Assembly: GCA_963748385.1 (NCBI GenBank) | Contig: CAVVIQ010000001.1 | Location: 124,001-188,000, forward strand | Source of the DNA: Rhodoblastus sp963748385 | GTDB taxonomy: Bacteria; Pseudomonadota; Alphaproteobacteria; Rhizobiales; Beijerinckiaceae | DNA length: 64,000 nucleotides | Reading direction: 5' to 3' | Shown here: piece by piece, positions 1 through 8,613 of the stretch | Numbering within the stretch: the stretch's first letter is position 1 | Layout: each line of letters opens with the position of its first letter | Made by a program: the position numbers and the translations under genes | Notes under the pieces: generated by a model | Seen by the model: the letters and a program-made list of their open reading frames with translations, nothing else | The model's database searches: none | Told to the model about the DNA's origin: nothing

Positions 1-793
1 GGGCGATGTCCATGGTGATGTGCTTGCCGCCGACGGCGAAAGCGTCGCTGTGCGTCAGCTTTCCATCGCGGAAGACGCCGACGCCGACCGAACCGCCGCC
101 GAGGTCGAGCACGGTGGCGCCGAGCACCGCCTCGTCGTCCACCAGAACGGCGAGGCCGGAGGCGTAGGGCGTCGCGACCACCGCCTCGATCGACAGATGG
201 CAGCGTTCGACGGCGAGCAGAAGATTGCTGAGCGCCGCCGCGTCGGCGCTGACGACATGGAGGTCGGCGCCCAGCGCCTCGCCCATCATGCCCTTGGGAT
301 CGCGGATGCCGCCGGCGCCGTCGAGGGTGAAGCCGGTCGGCAGGCTGTGGAGGATCGCCCGCCCCTGCTGCGCGGTGCGCAGGCTGGTCGCCTCCAGCAC
401 GCGATGGATGTCGTTCTCCGACACGCCGCGGACCACCGGCACGTGGGCATGGAAATAGGCCGAGCCAAGCCGGCCGCCGTGATTGGCGACGATCACGCTT
501 TCGACCTGCGCCTTGGCCATGCGCTCGGCGGCGTCCACCGCGAGCCGGATCGCGGCCTCGGCCTCGTCCATGTCGATGACCACGCCGCCCTTGATGCCGC
601 GCGACCGCTGGTGGCCGATGCCAAGAATGCGCGTGCGGTGGGTGCGGCCGCGCAGAAGGTCGGAGGGCTCCGCCGGGACCAGCTTGGCGATCAGGCAGAC
701 CACCTTGGAGGCGCCGACGTCGAGCACGCAGAGGATCGAACTCTTGCGCGTGGAGATCGGCTTGATCCGCGGCAGATGGACGGAGGCGATCAT
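1..793 (-). CDS. ftsA: Cell division protein FtsA (C-terminus outside window)
   Basis: FtsA is the actin-like ATPase that ties FtsZ filaments to the inner membrane and recruits later divisome proteins. Translating the minus strand from the ATG at 793 gives MIASVHLPRIKP, then the first phosphate-binding strand of the actin fold (CVLDVGASKVVCLIAKL), a 1C-like region (GVVIDMDEAEAAIRLAVDAA), HGGRLGS and the second phosphate motif (VLDLGGGSVGVGVF) before the sequence leaves the window. About 264 of the usual 420-440 residues are present. The ATG overlaps the ftsQ stop as TCATGA (bases 790-795), so the two are translationally coupled at the distal end of the dcw operon. FtsZ is expected just beyond the left edge. 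Family assignment is secure. Confidence 0.93.
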   Translation of the reverse strand, partial: MIASVHLPRIKPISTRKSSILCVLDVGASKVVCLIAKLVPAEPSDLLRGRTHRTRILGIGHQRSRGIKGGVVIDMDEAEAAIRLAVDAAERMAKAQVESVIVANHGGRLGSAYFHAHVPVVRGVSENDIHRVLEATSLRTAQQGRAILHSLPTGFTLDGAGGIRDPKGMMGEALGADLHVVSADAAALSNLLLAVERCHLSIEAVVATPYASGLAVLVDDEAVLGATVLDLGGGSVGVGVFRDGKLTHSDAFAVGGKHITMDIA

Positions 794-1782
794 GAATGCG
801 CCCCCTTGCCGCGCGGCTGGGCCGCGGCGCGCGCGGCCGCGGCCTCCTCGGTCAGGCGCACGTAGAGCTTGCCCGGAATGCGCAGATCGAGCGCGACGAC
901 CGCTTTTTCGAGCAGGCCGGACTCGGCCTCGAGCCGCGCCAGCAAAGCGATCGCCTTGCGCGGATCGGCCTCGGGCAGCATCACATCCACGCCGGAGGTC
1001 ATTTTCAGGCTCCAGCGCCGCCGCGACACCAGGACGCCGGCGCGAATCTTGGCGCGCAAGTCGCCGGCGGCGTCGAGCAGCGCGACATATTCGCCGATGC
1101 GCGTATTGGCTCCGTCGCCGACGACGAAAGGCAGGGATTCGAATTTCGGATTGTCGAGCTTGTCGATCGGCGCGCCGTCGGCGGCGACGATGGAGACCGC
1201 GCCGTCCTTCTGCCACAGGCCAAAGGGCGTACGCTCGGTCACGTCGATGAGGAGGCGGTCGGGGAAAAATTTACGCACGCTGACGTTCTTGATCAGCGGC
1301 AAAGCGAGCAGCCTGTTGCGGAGATCGTTGGCGTCGAGGAACGGCAGCGATTGTTTGGAATCGACCCTGGCGACCGCGAGAATTTCCTTTTCGGTCACTT
1401 CGCGCTGGCCGGCGATGGTGACCGAATCGATCCCGAAACCGAACGCGCGGGCGACCAGGTCGCGCGGCGCGCCATAGTCCTTCACGAAAGCGGCGTACTG
1501 GCCGTTGGCGACCGCGCCGAGCAGGCCGGCGCCGGAGAGGAAGGCGATGACGAGCGCGGAGCCGAGGCCCGGCAGCCGCAGAAAGGAGACGAAGGCGCCG
1601 GCTTCCCGATGGCCGCGGGGCTTGCGCCGCGCCGCGGCTCTGGCGTGTCCCGCCGCGCGCGAAGGAAGGAAGGAAAAACCCTGGAAGGAGCCGGCCGCGG
1701 CCCCGGCGAGCGCAGCGCGCGGAGACGCGAGGGCCGGATCAAGCCCATCTACCGGTCGCAGGAGGCGTCTTCCACCATCCAT
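790..1782 (-). CDS. ftsQ: Cell division protein FtsQ
   Basis: FtsQ is a bitopic inner-membrane divisome protein whose periplasmic part links FtsA/FtsZ to FtsL/FtsB/FtsW/FtsI. The 330-residue product has a basic, Ala/Arg-rich cytoplasmic tail, one membrane span (about residues 67-92, LPGLGSALVIAFLSGAGLL), a POTRA domain beginning near FGIDSVTIAGQ, and a following FtsQ domain with the conserved stretch VRKFFPDRLLIDVTERTPF. The chosen ATG lies inside the 3' end of ddlB (34-base overlap) and has GGTGAG upstream. No alternative ATG exists before the membrane span. Order ddlB-ftsQ-ftsA is the classic dcw order. The length is typical for alphaproteobacteria, which carry long N-terminal tails. Confidence 0.92.
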   Translation of the reverse strand: MDGGRRLLRPVDGLDPALASPRAALAGAAAGSFQGFSFLPSRAAGHARAAARRKPRGHREAGAFVSFLRLPGLGSALVIAFLSGAGLLGAVANGQYAAFVKDYGAPRDLVARAFGFGIDSVTIAGQREVTEKEILAVARVDSKQSLPFLDANDLRNRLLALPLIKNVSVRKFFPDRLLIDVTERTPFGLWQKDGAVSIVAADGAPIDKLDNPKFESLPFVVGDGANTRIGEYVALLDAAGDLRAKIRAGVLVSRRRWSLKMTSGVDVMLPEADPRKAIALLARLEAESGLLEKAVVALDLRIPGKLYVRLTEEAAAARAAAQPRGKGAHS

Positions 1783-2672
1783 TTCACAAGCTCACCGAAC
1801 GGAACGCCGGCATAAGCGGCCATTTCGGGCGCAAGGGACGTCTCGGTCATTCCCGGCTGAGTATTCACTTCCAGAACGACGAGTTCGCCCGTACCTCCGG
1901 GGCGGTCGTCATAACGGAAGTCGGTTCGGCTCATACCGCGGCAACCGAGCGCCCTGTGCGCCTTCAAGGCCAAATCTTGAACAAGTTGGTAAATATTTTC
2001 TTTAACTTTTGCCGGAAGTTCATGAATTGACCCTCCCGGCGCGTATTTCGCCTCAAAGTCGTACCAGCCGCCGCCGGCCGCCTTGATCTCGATGACGCCC
2101 AGAGCCCGGTCGCCCATCACCGCGCAGGTCAGTTCGCGGCCCGCGATATATTTTTCCGCCAGCATCAGCTCGCCATAGGGCCAGTCCGGCCGCAGCAGCT
2201 CCTGCGGCGGATGGGACGTTCCCTCCTGGACGATGAACACACCGTATGAGGAGCCTTCCGCCACGGGTTTCAGCACATAGGGCGGCGCCAGGACATGGTC
2301 GCTGGCCGCCTCGAAGCGCGACACGACCTTGCCCGCCGCGACCGGCACGCCGGCCGCCGCCATGATCAGCTTGGCCTTGTCCTTGTTGGCCGCGAGCGCC
2401 GAGGCCAGCACGCCCGAATGGCTGTAAGGGATGCGCAGAAGCTCCAGCACGCCCTGGATGATTCCATCCTCGCCGCCCGGCCCGTGCAGGGCGTTGAGGG
2501 CGACGTCAGGGTTCAGTCGCGCCAGAACTTCCGCAACGTCGCGGCCGACATCGACCCGCGTGACCTTGTAGCCCTGGCTTTCGAGCGCCTTGGCGCAGGC
2601 CTCGCCGGAGCGCAGGGACACGCCGCGCTCGCTGGAAAAGCCGCCCATCAGGACTGCGACGTGCTTGGTCAT
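1749..2672 (-). CDS. ddlB: D-alanine--D-alanine ligase
   Basis: DdlB makes D-Ala-D-Ala for the MurF step from ATP and two D-alanines in the cytoplasm. The 307-residue protein starts MTKHVAVLMGGFSSER, containing the N-terminal GGxSxE-like motif, followed by NALHGPGGEDG, YTHSG-like IPYSHSGVLASALAANKDKAK, the ATP-grasp core (PYVLKPVAEGSSYGV) and the metal-binding EVNTQPGMTETSL near the C-terminus. The reading frame continues upstream without a stop, but the ATG at 2672 gives the standard family length and overlaps the murB stop (ATGA). Its 3' end overlaps ftsQ. All catalytic motifs are intact, so it is expected to be active. Confidence 0.95.
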   Translation of the reverse strand: MTKHVAVLMGGFSSERGVSLRSGEACAKALESQGYKVTRVDVGRDVAEVLARLNPDVALNALHGPGGEDGIIQGVLELLRIPYSHSGVLASALAANKDKAKLIMAAAGVPVAAGKVVSRFEAASDHVLAPPYVLKPVAEGSSYGVFIVQEGTSHPPQELLRPDWPYGELMLAEKYIAGRELTCAVMGDRALGVIEIKAAGGGWYDFEAKYAPGGSIHELPAKVKENIYQLVQDLALKAHRALGCRGMSRTDFRYDDRPGGTGELVVLEVNTQPGMTETSLAPEMAAYAGVPFGELVKWMVEDASCDR

Positions 2673-3628
2673 GTGAATGTTCCTGACTGTTGGGGGCGAT
2701 CGCCCTTGACCCCGATGCGTTTGATTTCCCATTGCAATTCGACGCCGGTGGCGGCCTTGACCCTGGCGCGGACTTCCTCGCCGAGGTTTTCGATGTCGGC
2801 GGCCGTCGCCGCGCCGCGGTTGATCAGGAAATTGCAGTGCATCTGCGAAACCTGGGCGTCGCCGAGCGCGAGGCCGCGGCAGCCGGCGCGGTCGATCAAC
2901 TGCCATGCTTTTTCGCCAGGAGGGTTCTTGAAGGTCGAGCCGCCGGTCTTTTCCCGGATCGGCTGCGATTTTTCGCGCGCCTCGGTGATGCGCTCCATCT
3001 CGGCGAGGATTTTTTCGGGCGCGCCCGGCCGGCCCTGAAACACCGCGCTGGTGAAGATCACATCCTCCGGCGCGCCGCTATGGCGATAGGTCATGTGGAG
3101 GTCTTCGGCCGCGAACTCGACGATCTCGCCCTTGCGGTTGACCCCTCGCGCGAAAACCAGCACGTCCCTGGTCTCGCCGCCATGGGCGCCGGCGTTCATC
3201 CGCAGGGCGCCGCCGATCGCTCCGGGAACGCCGCGCAGAAAGGCGAGGCCGTCGATCCCCGCCTCCGCCGCGACTTTGGCCACCCGCATGTCGGGCGCCG
3301 CCGCGCCGGCGCGCAGGCGATGATTCTCCTCGACCGCGATTTCGCCGAAAGCCCTGCCGCCGAGACGGACCACCACGCCTTCGACGCCGCCGTCGCGCAC
3401 GATCAGATTCGAGCCGAGGCCGATGGTCGTGACCGGAATGTCGCCGGGCAGATTTTTCATGAAATATGCGAGATCGGCCTCGTCGGCCGGATTGAACAGG
3501 ACTTCGGCCGGACCGCCGACGCGAAACCAGGTGAAGGGCGCAAGCTCGGCCTTGGGCGTCAACCGGCCGCGCAAATCGGGCGCCGCCGCCGCCACGCGTG
3601 CGGCCAGATCGGGAAAAGCCTCCTTCAC
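2669..3628 (-). CDS. murB: UDP-N-acetylmuramate dehydrogenase
   Basis: MurB is the FAD enzyme that reduces UDP-GlcNAc-enolpyruvate to UDP-MurNAc with NADPH. The 319-residue protein has the type I hallmark TWFRVGGPAEVLF, the FAD pyrophosphate segment TTIGLGSNLIVRDGG, RGVPGAIGGALRMNAGAHG, the catalytic region TYRHSGAPEDVIFTSAVFQG, GGSTFKNPPGEKAWQLID (Ser proton donor) and QMHCNFLINRGAATAADI. The start is GTG at 3628, which forms a GTGA overlap with the stop of the upstream glutamine amidotransferase gene. Going further upstream would add residues that overlap that gene in another frame. Its end overlaps ddlB, so it is part of the coupled run murC to ftsA. Confidence 0.94.
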   Translation of the reverse strand: MKEAFPDLAARVAAAAPDLRGRLTPKAELAPFTWFRVGGPAEVLFNPADEADLAYFMKNLPGDIPVTTIGLGSNLIVRDGGVEGVVVRLGGRAFGEIAVEENHRLRAGAAAPDMRVAKVAAEAGIDGLAFLRGVPGAIGGALRMNAGAHGGETRDVLVFARGVNRKGEIVEFAAEDLHMTYRHSGAPEDVIFTSAVFQGRPGAPEKILAEMERITEAREKSQPIREKTGGSTFKNPPGEKAWQLIDRAGCRGLALGDAQVSQMHCNFLINRGAATAADIENLGEEVRARVKAATGVELQWEIKRIGVKGDRPQQSGTFT

Positions 3629-4326
3629 GCGAAGGCGCCTTCCAGCCAGGCGGCGATCATTTCCGCGCCCAGCGCGGCTGTCGCCGCGCCGAATTGCGCC
3701 GCCTGCTTGCGCAGCGTGGCGGGGCGAATTTGCGCCGCCGACAATTCGACCGCATGGCCGATCAGCCAGCTTTCGACGGTTTCCGGCGCCACCTCGACAT
3801 GGAATTGCAGGCCGAACGCATAGGAGCCGATGGCGAAAGCCTGATTGGGACAGACCTCGGTGAAGGCCAGCCGGACCGAGCCGCGCGGCAGGTCGAAATT
3901 GTCGCCATGCCAATGGAGCACGGGCTGGTCGGCGAAAGGCGCCAGAACCGAATTCAGGCCGGGGGGCGTGAGGCTGAGGGGCGCATAGCCGATTTCCTTG
4001 GCCGGCCCCGGTCCGACCCGCGCGCCGAGCGAGGCCGCCATCAGTTGCGCGCCGAGACAAATGCCAAGCGTCGGTTTTTTCGCGCGCAGCCGGTCGCCGA
4101 TCGCGGCGGTCTCATCGACCAGCCAGGGATAGGCCTCGACCTCGTAAACGCTGATCGGGCCGCCCAGCACGACCAGCAGGTCGCAGTTCTGCATGTCCTC
4201 GACCGGGAAGGGCCCGACGCCGCCCTCGCAATAGCGGACGTCGAAGCCAAGCTCGGGCAGAAGCGTCCCGAGAACGCCCAGATCCTCGAACGCGACATGG
4301 CGGACGACGAGACAGGAACGGCTCAT
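3625..4326 (-). CDS. Class I glutamine amidotransferase inside the dcw cluster
   Basis: This 233-residue protein has the triad-type GATase fold: LLVVLGGPISVYE, the nucleophile elbow GICLGAQLMA (Cys90), and the C-terminal FGLQFHVEVA (His176, Glu178). It resembles stand-alone GuaA-N-terminal-like amidotransferases (COG0518 type), which hydrolyse glutamine or related gamma-glutamyl amides. The true substrate is not evident. It sits between murC and murB with ATGA and GTGA overlaps on both sides, so it is made with the Mur enzymes, although no such gene belongs to the canonical dcw set. The GatD subunit of Gram-positive lipid II amidation is also a GATase, but no MurT-like partner is present here, so that role is only a possibility. 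The ATG at 4326 is chosen for the overlap with murC. Confidence 0.8.
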   Translation of the reverse strand: MSRSCLVVRHVAFEDLGVLGTLLPELGFDVRYCEGGVGPFPVEDMQNCDLLVVLGGPISVYEVEAYPWLVDETAAIGDRLRAKKPTLGICLGAQLMAASLGARVGPGPAKEIGYAPLSLTPPGLNSVLAPFADQPVLHWHGDNFDLPRGSVRLAFTEVCPNQAFAIGSYAFGLQFHVEVAPETVESWLIGHAVELSAAQIRPATLRKQAAQFGAATAALGAEMIAAWLEGAFA

Positions 4327-5732
4327 ACGGGGTCTCCCGCCGCGAGTTGACCCGGCAAGGCGTAGGCCCATTGAGTGACGTTGCCGGCGCCGAGCATCAC
4401 TACATAATCCCCCGGCGCGGCGATTTTACGGATCATGTCCGGCAAATCGTCGGGGCTTGGCAGAACCATCGCCTGACGATGGCCATGGGCCTTGATCGCC
4501 GCGACCAGAGCCTCCTTGTCGACGCCTTCGATCGGCGCCTCGCCGGCCGGATAGACGTCCGCCACGATCACCACGTCGGCGTCGTTGAAACAGGTCGCGA
4601 ACTGGTCGAACAGCGACTGGAGGCGGGTGAAGCGGTGCGGCTGGGCCACGGCGATCACCTTGTGCGGGGTCGAGGCGCGGGCGGCGCGCAGCACCGCAGC
4701 GATCTCCACCGGATGATGGCCGTAATCGTCGAAAATCGCCGCGCCGTCCCATTCGCCGACGCGGGTGAAGCGCCGCTTGACGCCGCCGAAGGCGGCGAGG
4801 CCCTTGCGGATGTTCTCCAGGCTGACGCCAAGCTGATGGGCGACCGCAATGGCGGCGGTGGCGTTGAGCGCGTTGTGATGCCCCGGCATCGGCAGGCCCA
4901 GGTCGGTCAGAACCTCCTCGCGGCCCTGCTGGCGGTCGCGCAGCGTGACGGTGAAGCGCGACACGCCGCCGGTGAGGTCGATATTGGACAGCAGCACGTC
5001 GGCCTGGGGATTTTCGCCATAGGTGATGACATGGCGGTCCTCGATCTTGCCGACCAGCTCCTGAACCGCGGGATGGTCGAGGCACATCACCGCGAAGCCG
5101 TAAAAGGGCAGATTCTCGACGAAGTCGCGGAAGGCCTCCTTGATCGCGTCATAGGTCTTGAAATGGTCGAGGTGCTCGGGGTCGATATTGGTGACCACCG
5201 CGACGTCGGCCGGCAGTTTCAAAAAGGTGCCGTCGCTTTCGTCGGCCTCGACCACCATCCAGTCGCCGCCGCCCAGACGGGCGTTGGTGCCATAGGCGTT
5301 GATGATGCCGCCGTTGATCACGGTGGGGTCGAGCCCGCCGGCGTCGAGCAAGGTCGCGACCAGCGAGGTCGTGGTGGTCTTGCCATGGGTGCCGGCGATG
5401 GCGACGCATTGCTTGAGCCGCATCAGTTCGGCGAGCATTTCGGCGCGCCGCACCACCGGCAGCCGTTTTTCGCGCGCTGCCGCCAGTTCGGGATTGTCGC
5501 GCTTGATCGCGGTCGAGACCACCACCACCGCGGCGTCTCCCAGGTTGCGGGCGTCGTGGCCGACGAAGACCCGCGCGCCCTTCTCGCGCAGGCGCTTGAC
5601 ATTGGCGTTGTCGGACGCGTCCGAGCCCTGGACGTCATAGCCGAGATTGAGCAGCACTTCGGCGATGCCCGACATGCCGATGCCGCCGATCCCGACGAAA
5701 TGGATGGGCCCAAGTTTGCTCGGCAATTTCAT
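4323..5732 (-). CDS. murC: UDP-N-acetylmuramate--L-alanine ligase
   Basis: MurC adds L-alanine to UDP-MurNAc, the first amino acid of the stem peptide, using ATP. The 469-residue product has the Rossmann start HFVGIGGIGMSGIAEVL, the P-loop AGTHGKTTTT (about residues 113-121), VVEADESDGTFLKL, NIDPEHLDHF, the NALNATAAIAVA region of the Mur ligase core, and FDDYGHHPVEIAAVL in the C-terminal domain. Length and motifs are normal. The ATG at 5732 follows the DinB-like gene by 24 bases, and its stop overlaps the glutamine amidotransferase start. In most genomes murG directly precedes murC; here a DinB-family gene lies between them. Confidence 0.96.
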   Translation of the reverse strand: MKLPSKLGPIHFVGIGGIGMSGIAEVLLNLGYDVQGSDASDNANVKRLREKGARVFVGHDARNLGDAAVVVVSTAIKRDNPELAAAREKRLPVVRRAEMLAELMRLKQCVAIAGTHGKTTTTSLVATLLDAGGLDPTVINGGIINAYGTNARLGGGDWMVVEADESDGTFLKLPADVAVVTNIDPEHLDHFKTYDAIKEAFRDFVENLPFYGFAVMCLDHPAVQELVGKIEDRHVITYGENPQADVLLSNIDLTGGVSRFTVTLRDRQQGREEVLTDLGLPMPGHHNALNATAAIAVAHQLGVSLENIRKGLAAFGGVKRRFTRVGEWDGAAIFDDYGHHPVEIAAVLRAARASTPHKVIAVAQPHRFTRLQSLFDQFATCFNDADVVIVADVYPAGEAPIEGVDKEALVAAIKAHGHRQAMVLPSPDDLPDMIRKIAAPGDYVVMLGAGNVTQWAYALPGQLAAGDPV

Positions 5733-5756
5733 GCGTGCAGCTCCGAAAAAAAGAGT

Positions 5757-6281
5757 TCAGGCCGATTCCGGCATGAATTGATGGGTCATCACGAGGTCGG
5801 TGTCCTTCGGCTTCGCCCCAAGCCCGGTGAGGAGCGCGTGGACCTGCCCGCGATGATGGGTTTGGTGGTTGAACATATGCGTGACGACGATCCAGCGAGG
5901 ACGTTTGACTTCGGTCCCGAGAAGACCCGATCGCCACACGAGGTCGCCAGATAGATCGTCCAGTCGCACGCGCCCCGCCCAGCCGACGATCATTTCATCC
6001 AGCCGGCTGCGCGAAGCGGTCAGTTCGTCCCAGGCGCCGATATGGTCGACGCCGGGAAAAGGCGTTTCCGGTCGCGGGACGTCCGCCAGCCAACTCATCC
6101 ACAATTCGTCCGCCCACAAAAGATGGCTCAGCGTCGCGTGGATGGATTTGAAGAAAGCGCCACGATCTTCGCGTCTTTGCGCATCACTCAAAGTTGCGGC
6201 CGCCCCATAAAGGCTGTCATTCTGCCAGCGATTGTAGGCGGCGAAAGTCCGAACAAAGGTTGGATCGATCATCGGCGTCAT
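5757..6281 (-). CDS. DinB/DUF664-type four-helix protein
   Basis: The 174-residue protein matches the DinB-like superfamily of metal-binding four-helix bundles. The pattern is AAYNRWQNDSLY near the N-terminus, HATLSHLLWADELWMSW with the first His in helix 2, and THMFNHQTHHRGQVHALLTGLG carrying the HxxxHRGQ signature of the last helix. Relatives act as thiol-dependent transferases or metalloenzymes of mostly unknown substrate; the name does not imply DNA polymerase IV. It begins 21 bases after the murG stop and ends 24 bases before murC, so it is likely cotranscribed with them. A start three codons later (second Met) is also possible. Its presence inside a peptidoglycan cluster is unusual and its substrate is unknown. 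Confidence 0.82.
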   Translation of the reverse strand: MTPMIDPTFVRTFAAYNRWQNDSLYGAAATLSDAQRREDRGAFFKSIHATLSHLLWADELWMSWLADVPRPETPFPGVDHIGAWDELTASRSRLDEMIVGWAGRVRLDDLSGDLVWRSGLLGTEVKRPRWIVVTHMFNHQTHHRGQVHALLTGLGAKPKDTDLVMTHQFMPESA

Positions 6282-6302
6282 GCCTCGCGAACGGATCGTC
6301 GT

Positions 6303-7412
6303 CTACAGCCCGGCGGTCTTGAGGGCCAGATCGGCCAGGCGCTCGGCGGCGTCGGGAACGCCCGCGCTCTTGGCCGCTTGCGCCCGCCGCGTCAAGTTTT
6401 TTGGATCGGCGAGCGCCCGGGCGAGCCTCTCGGCCAGCCATTGCGGGGTGAAGCCGGTCTGGCGCATCACCTCCGCCGCGCCAGTCTTTTCGAGATGCTT
6501 GGCGTTGGCCGCCTGATCGGCGTCGAGCGCGTGGGGAAAAGGCACGAGAATCGACGGACGGCCGATGACCGCCAGTTCCGAAACCGTCGAGGCGCCGGAG
6601 CGCGCCAGCACCAGATGCGCCCGCGCCATGCGCATCGGCAAATCGGAGAAAAAGGACGTGGCCTCGTAACTCACGTTGAGGCGCGAATAGGCGTCCTGGA
6701 CCCGGGCGAGGTCTTCGCCGCGCGCCTGCTGGACGATGACCAGCCGCGCCCGCTGCTCGGGCGCGAGCAGGCCGACCGCCGCCGGGACCACGTCCGACAT
6801 GATCCGCGCCCCCTGCGAGCCGCCGGTCACCAGCAGGCGCAGGCGCCCGTCGGCGAAGTCGGGAAAAGCCAGCCGCGCCGCCTCCAGAACCGCCGGGCGG
6901 ACCGGATTGCCGACATGGACGACGCGGCCGCGCAAGCGTTCGGGCAGGCCCTCCAGGTTGGGAAAGCCGCAGGCGATCTTTTCCGCGCGCTTGGCCAGAA
7001 AGCGGTTGGCGCGGCCCATCACCGCGTTCTGCTCGTGCAGGATCAGCGGAATGGCGCGCAGCGAGGCGGCGAGCGCCGGCGGCACGGTGGGATAGCCGCC
7101 GAAGGACACGACCGCGCGAGGCTTGATCTCCCCGAGCAGGCGATAGGCCTCGACCACCCCCTTGCCGAGGGTCAGCGCGGCGCGGGCCTTGGCCATGAAT
7201 CCGCCCGCCGTCGGCGTCGCCGAGGCGATCTCGTGAATTTTCTCGGCGGGAAAATCGTCGCCGTAGCGCAGGGCGCGCTCGTCGGTGGCGAGGCGCACCC
7301 GCGCCCCGCGCGCTGCCAGGGCATGGGCGAGCGCCTGCGCGGGAAAGAGATGGCCGCCGGTTCCCCCGGCGGCGACCAGAACGAGATTGTCCTTGGTTTC
7401 CCCGAGACTCAT
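6303..7412 (-). CDS. murG: UDP-GlcNAc:undecaprenyl-PP-MurNAc-pentapeptide transferase
   Basis: MurG is the peripheral inner-membrane GT28 glycosyltransferase that converts lipid I to lipid II. The 369-residue product starts MSLGETKDNLVLVAAGGTGGHLFPA, containing the N-terminal Gly-rich loop GGTGGHxFPA, then VVSFGGYPTVPPALAA, HEQNAVMGRANRFL, VTGGSQGARIMSDVV, and the UDP-GlcNAc-binding LARSGASTVSELAVIG with the following PFPHALDADQAANA. The ATG at 7412 overlaps the ftsW stop (ATGA). The frame is open far upstream, but that part is only antisense-like reading through ftsW and is not coding. Gene order ftsW-murG is canonical. Confidence 0.95.
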   Translation of the reverse strand: MSLGETKDNLVLVAAGGTGGHLFPAQALAHALAARGARVRLATDERALRYGDDFPAEKIHEIASATPTAGGFMAKARAALTLGKGVVEAYRLLGEIKPRAVVSFGGYPTVPPALAASLRAIPLILHEQNAVMGRANRFLAKRAEKIACGFPNLEGLPERLRGRVVHVGNPVRPAVLEAARLAFPDFADGRLRLLVTGGSQGARIMSDVVPAAVGLLAPEQRARLVIVQQARGEDLARVQDAYSRLNVSYEATSFFSDLPMRMARAHLVLARSGASTVSELAVIGRPSILVPFPHALDADQAANAKHLEKTGAAEVMRQTGFTPQWLAERLARALADPKNLTRRAQAAKSAGVPDAAERLADLALKTAGL

Positions 7413-8578
7413 TCCGCTGGAACCCCCACGGGCGCTCCGACCGGCGCGGGCCCGGCGCCGTCGAACAGGACTGTCGATTTCGGCCGCTTGCGGGTGACCG
7501 CCAGCAGGAAGCCGACGGTGATTCCGAGCGACATCAGCGACGAGCCGCCATAGGAAATGAAAGGCAGGGTCATGCCCTTGGCCGGCATCAGGTGAAGATT
7601 GACCGCCATGTTGATCGAGGCCTGGACGCCGAACAACAGCGCGAGGCCGGCGGTCGCGAAGCGGCAGAACGGATCGTCGTCGCGCGACGCCTTGATCAGG
7701 GCGCGCAGGACGATGAAGGCGTAGACCCCGACGATGAACATGCAGAACAGCAGCCCGAACTCCTCGCCGGTGACGGCGAAGATGAAATCGGTGTGGGAAT
7801 CCGGAAGGATCTGCTTGAGGACGCCCTCGCCCGGCCCCTTGCCGAACCAGCCGCCGGAAATGAAGCTGTCGAGCGCCGTGTCCACCTGGAACGTGTCGGC
7901 TATGCCGCCGATCTGGCCGGGGTCGAGAAAGTGCATGATGCGCGAGCGCACATGGGGCACGAATTTGTAGGCGAGCGTCACCGCGACGGCTCCGGAGGCG
8001 CCGAGGCCGGCGATCCAGAACCAGTGCAGGCCGGCCATGACGAACATGCCGCCCCAGACCAGCGACAGCAGCATGGTCTGGCCGAAATCGGGCTGGAGGA
8101 TGAGCGGCGCGACCGTCGCCGGAAAGAGCAGGATCGCCACCCAGTTGCCCGGCACGTCGCGGCGTCTCGCGCCTTCGGAAATCGCCCAGGCGGCGAGCAC
8201 GACGAAGGCGGGCTTCAGGAACTCCGATGGCTCGACGCCGAGAATCCAGCGTCGCGCGCCTTTCACCTCGTGACCGAACAGCAGGGCCGCGAAGACCAGC
8301 CCCATCGAGACGACATAGAGCGCGAGCGCCGTCCGCCGCACATGGCGCGGCGACAGGAAGGACAGCGACAGCATGATGACGAGCGTCGGGGCCAGGAATT
8401 CGGCCTGGCGGTTGACGAAATGGAACGGCGGCAGATGCAGCCGGTCGGCGACCGGCGGGCTGCCGCCCATCACCAGAACCAGCCCCAGCACGATCAGCGC
8501 GCCGACGCCGAGCAGCAGCCAGCGATCGACCGTCCACCACCAGTCGGCGATCGCCGAACGTTCCGCGCGAGAGATCAT
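7409..8578 (-). CDS. ftsW: Septal peptidoglycan glycosyltransferase FtsW (SEDS)
   Basis: FtsW is the polytopic SEDS-family glycan polymerase that works with FtsI at the septum. The 389-residue sequence has about ten hydrophobic segments and the family motifs GARRWILGVEPSEFLKPAFV, LQPDFGQTMLL, the long periplasmic loop with GGWFGKGPGEGVLKQILPDSHTDFI split around residues 245-270, TGEEFGL and GMTLPFISYGGSSLMS close to the C-terminus. The conserved Asp in the PDSHTDFIF region is present, as needed for polymerase activity. The ATG at 8578 follows murD by 35 bases, and the stop overlaps murG. The cytoplasmic tail is short and Pro/Ala-rich. Confidence 0.95.
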   Translation of the reverse strand: MISRAERSAIADWWWTVDRWLLLGVGALIVLGLVLVMGGSPPVADRLHLPPFHFVNRQAEFLAPTLVIMLSLSFLSPRHVRRTALALYVVSMGLVFAALLFGHEVKGARRWILGVEPSEFLKPAFVVLAAWAISEGARRRDVPGNWVAILLFPATVAPLILQPDFGQTMLLSLVWGGMFVMAGLHWFWIAGLGASGAVAVTLAYKFVPHVRSRIMHFLDPGQIGGIADTFQVDTALDSFISGGWFGKGPGEGVLKQILPDSHTDFIFAVTGEEFGLLFCMFIVGVYAFIVLRALIKASRDDDPFCRFATAGLALLFGVQASINMAVNLHLMPAKGMTLPFISYGGSSLMSLGITVGFLLAVTRKRPKSTVLFDGAGPAPVGAPVGVPAE

Positions 8579-8613
8579 CGTGAGTCTCCTCCCGAGGGCG
8601 AACCCTGTTCAAC

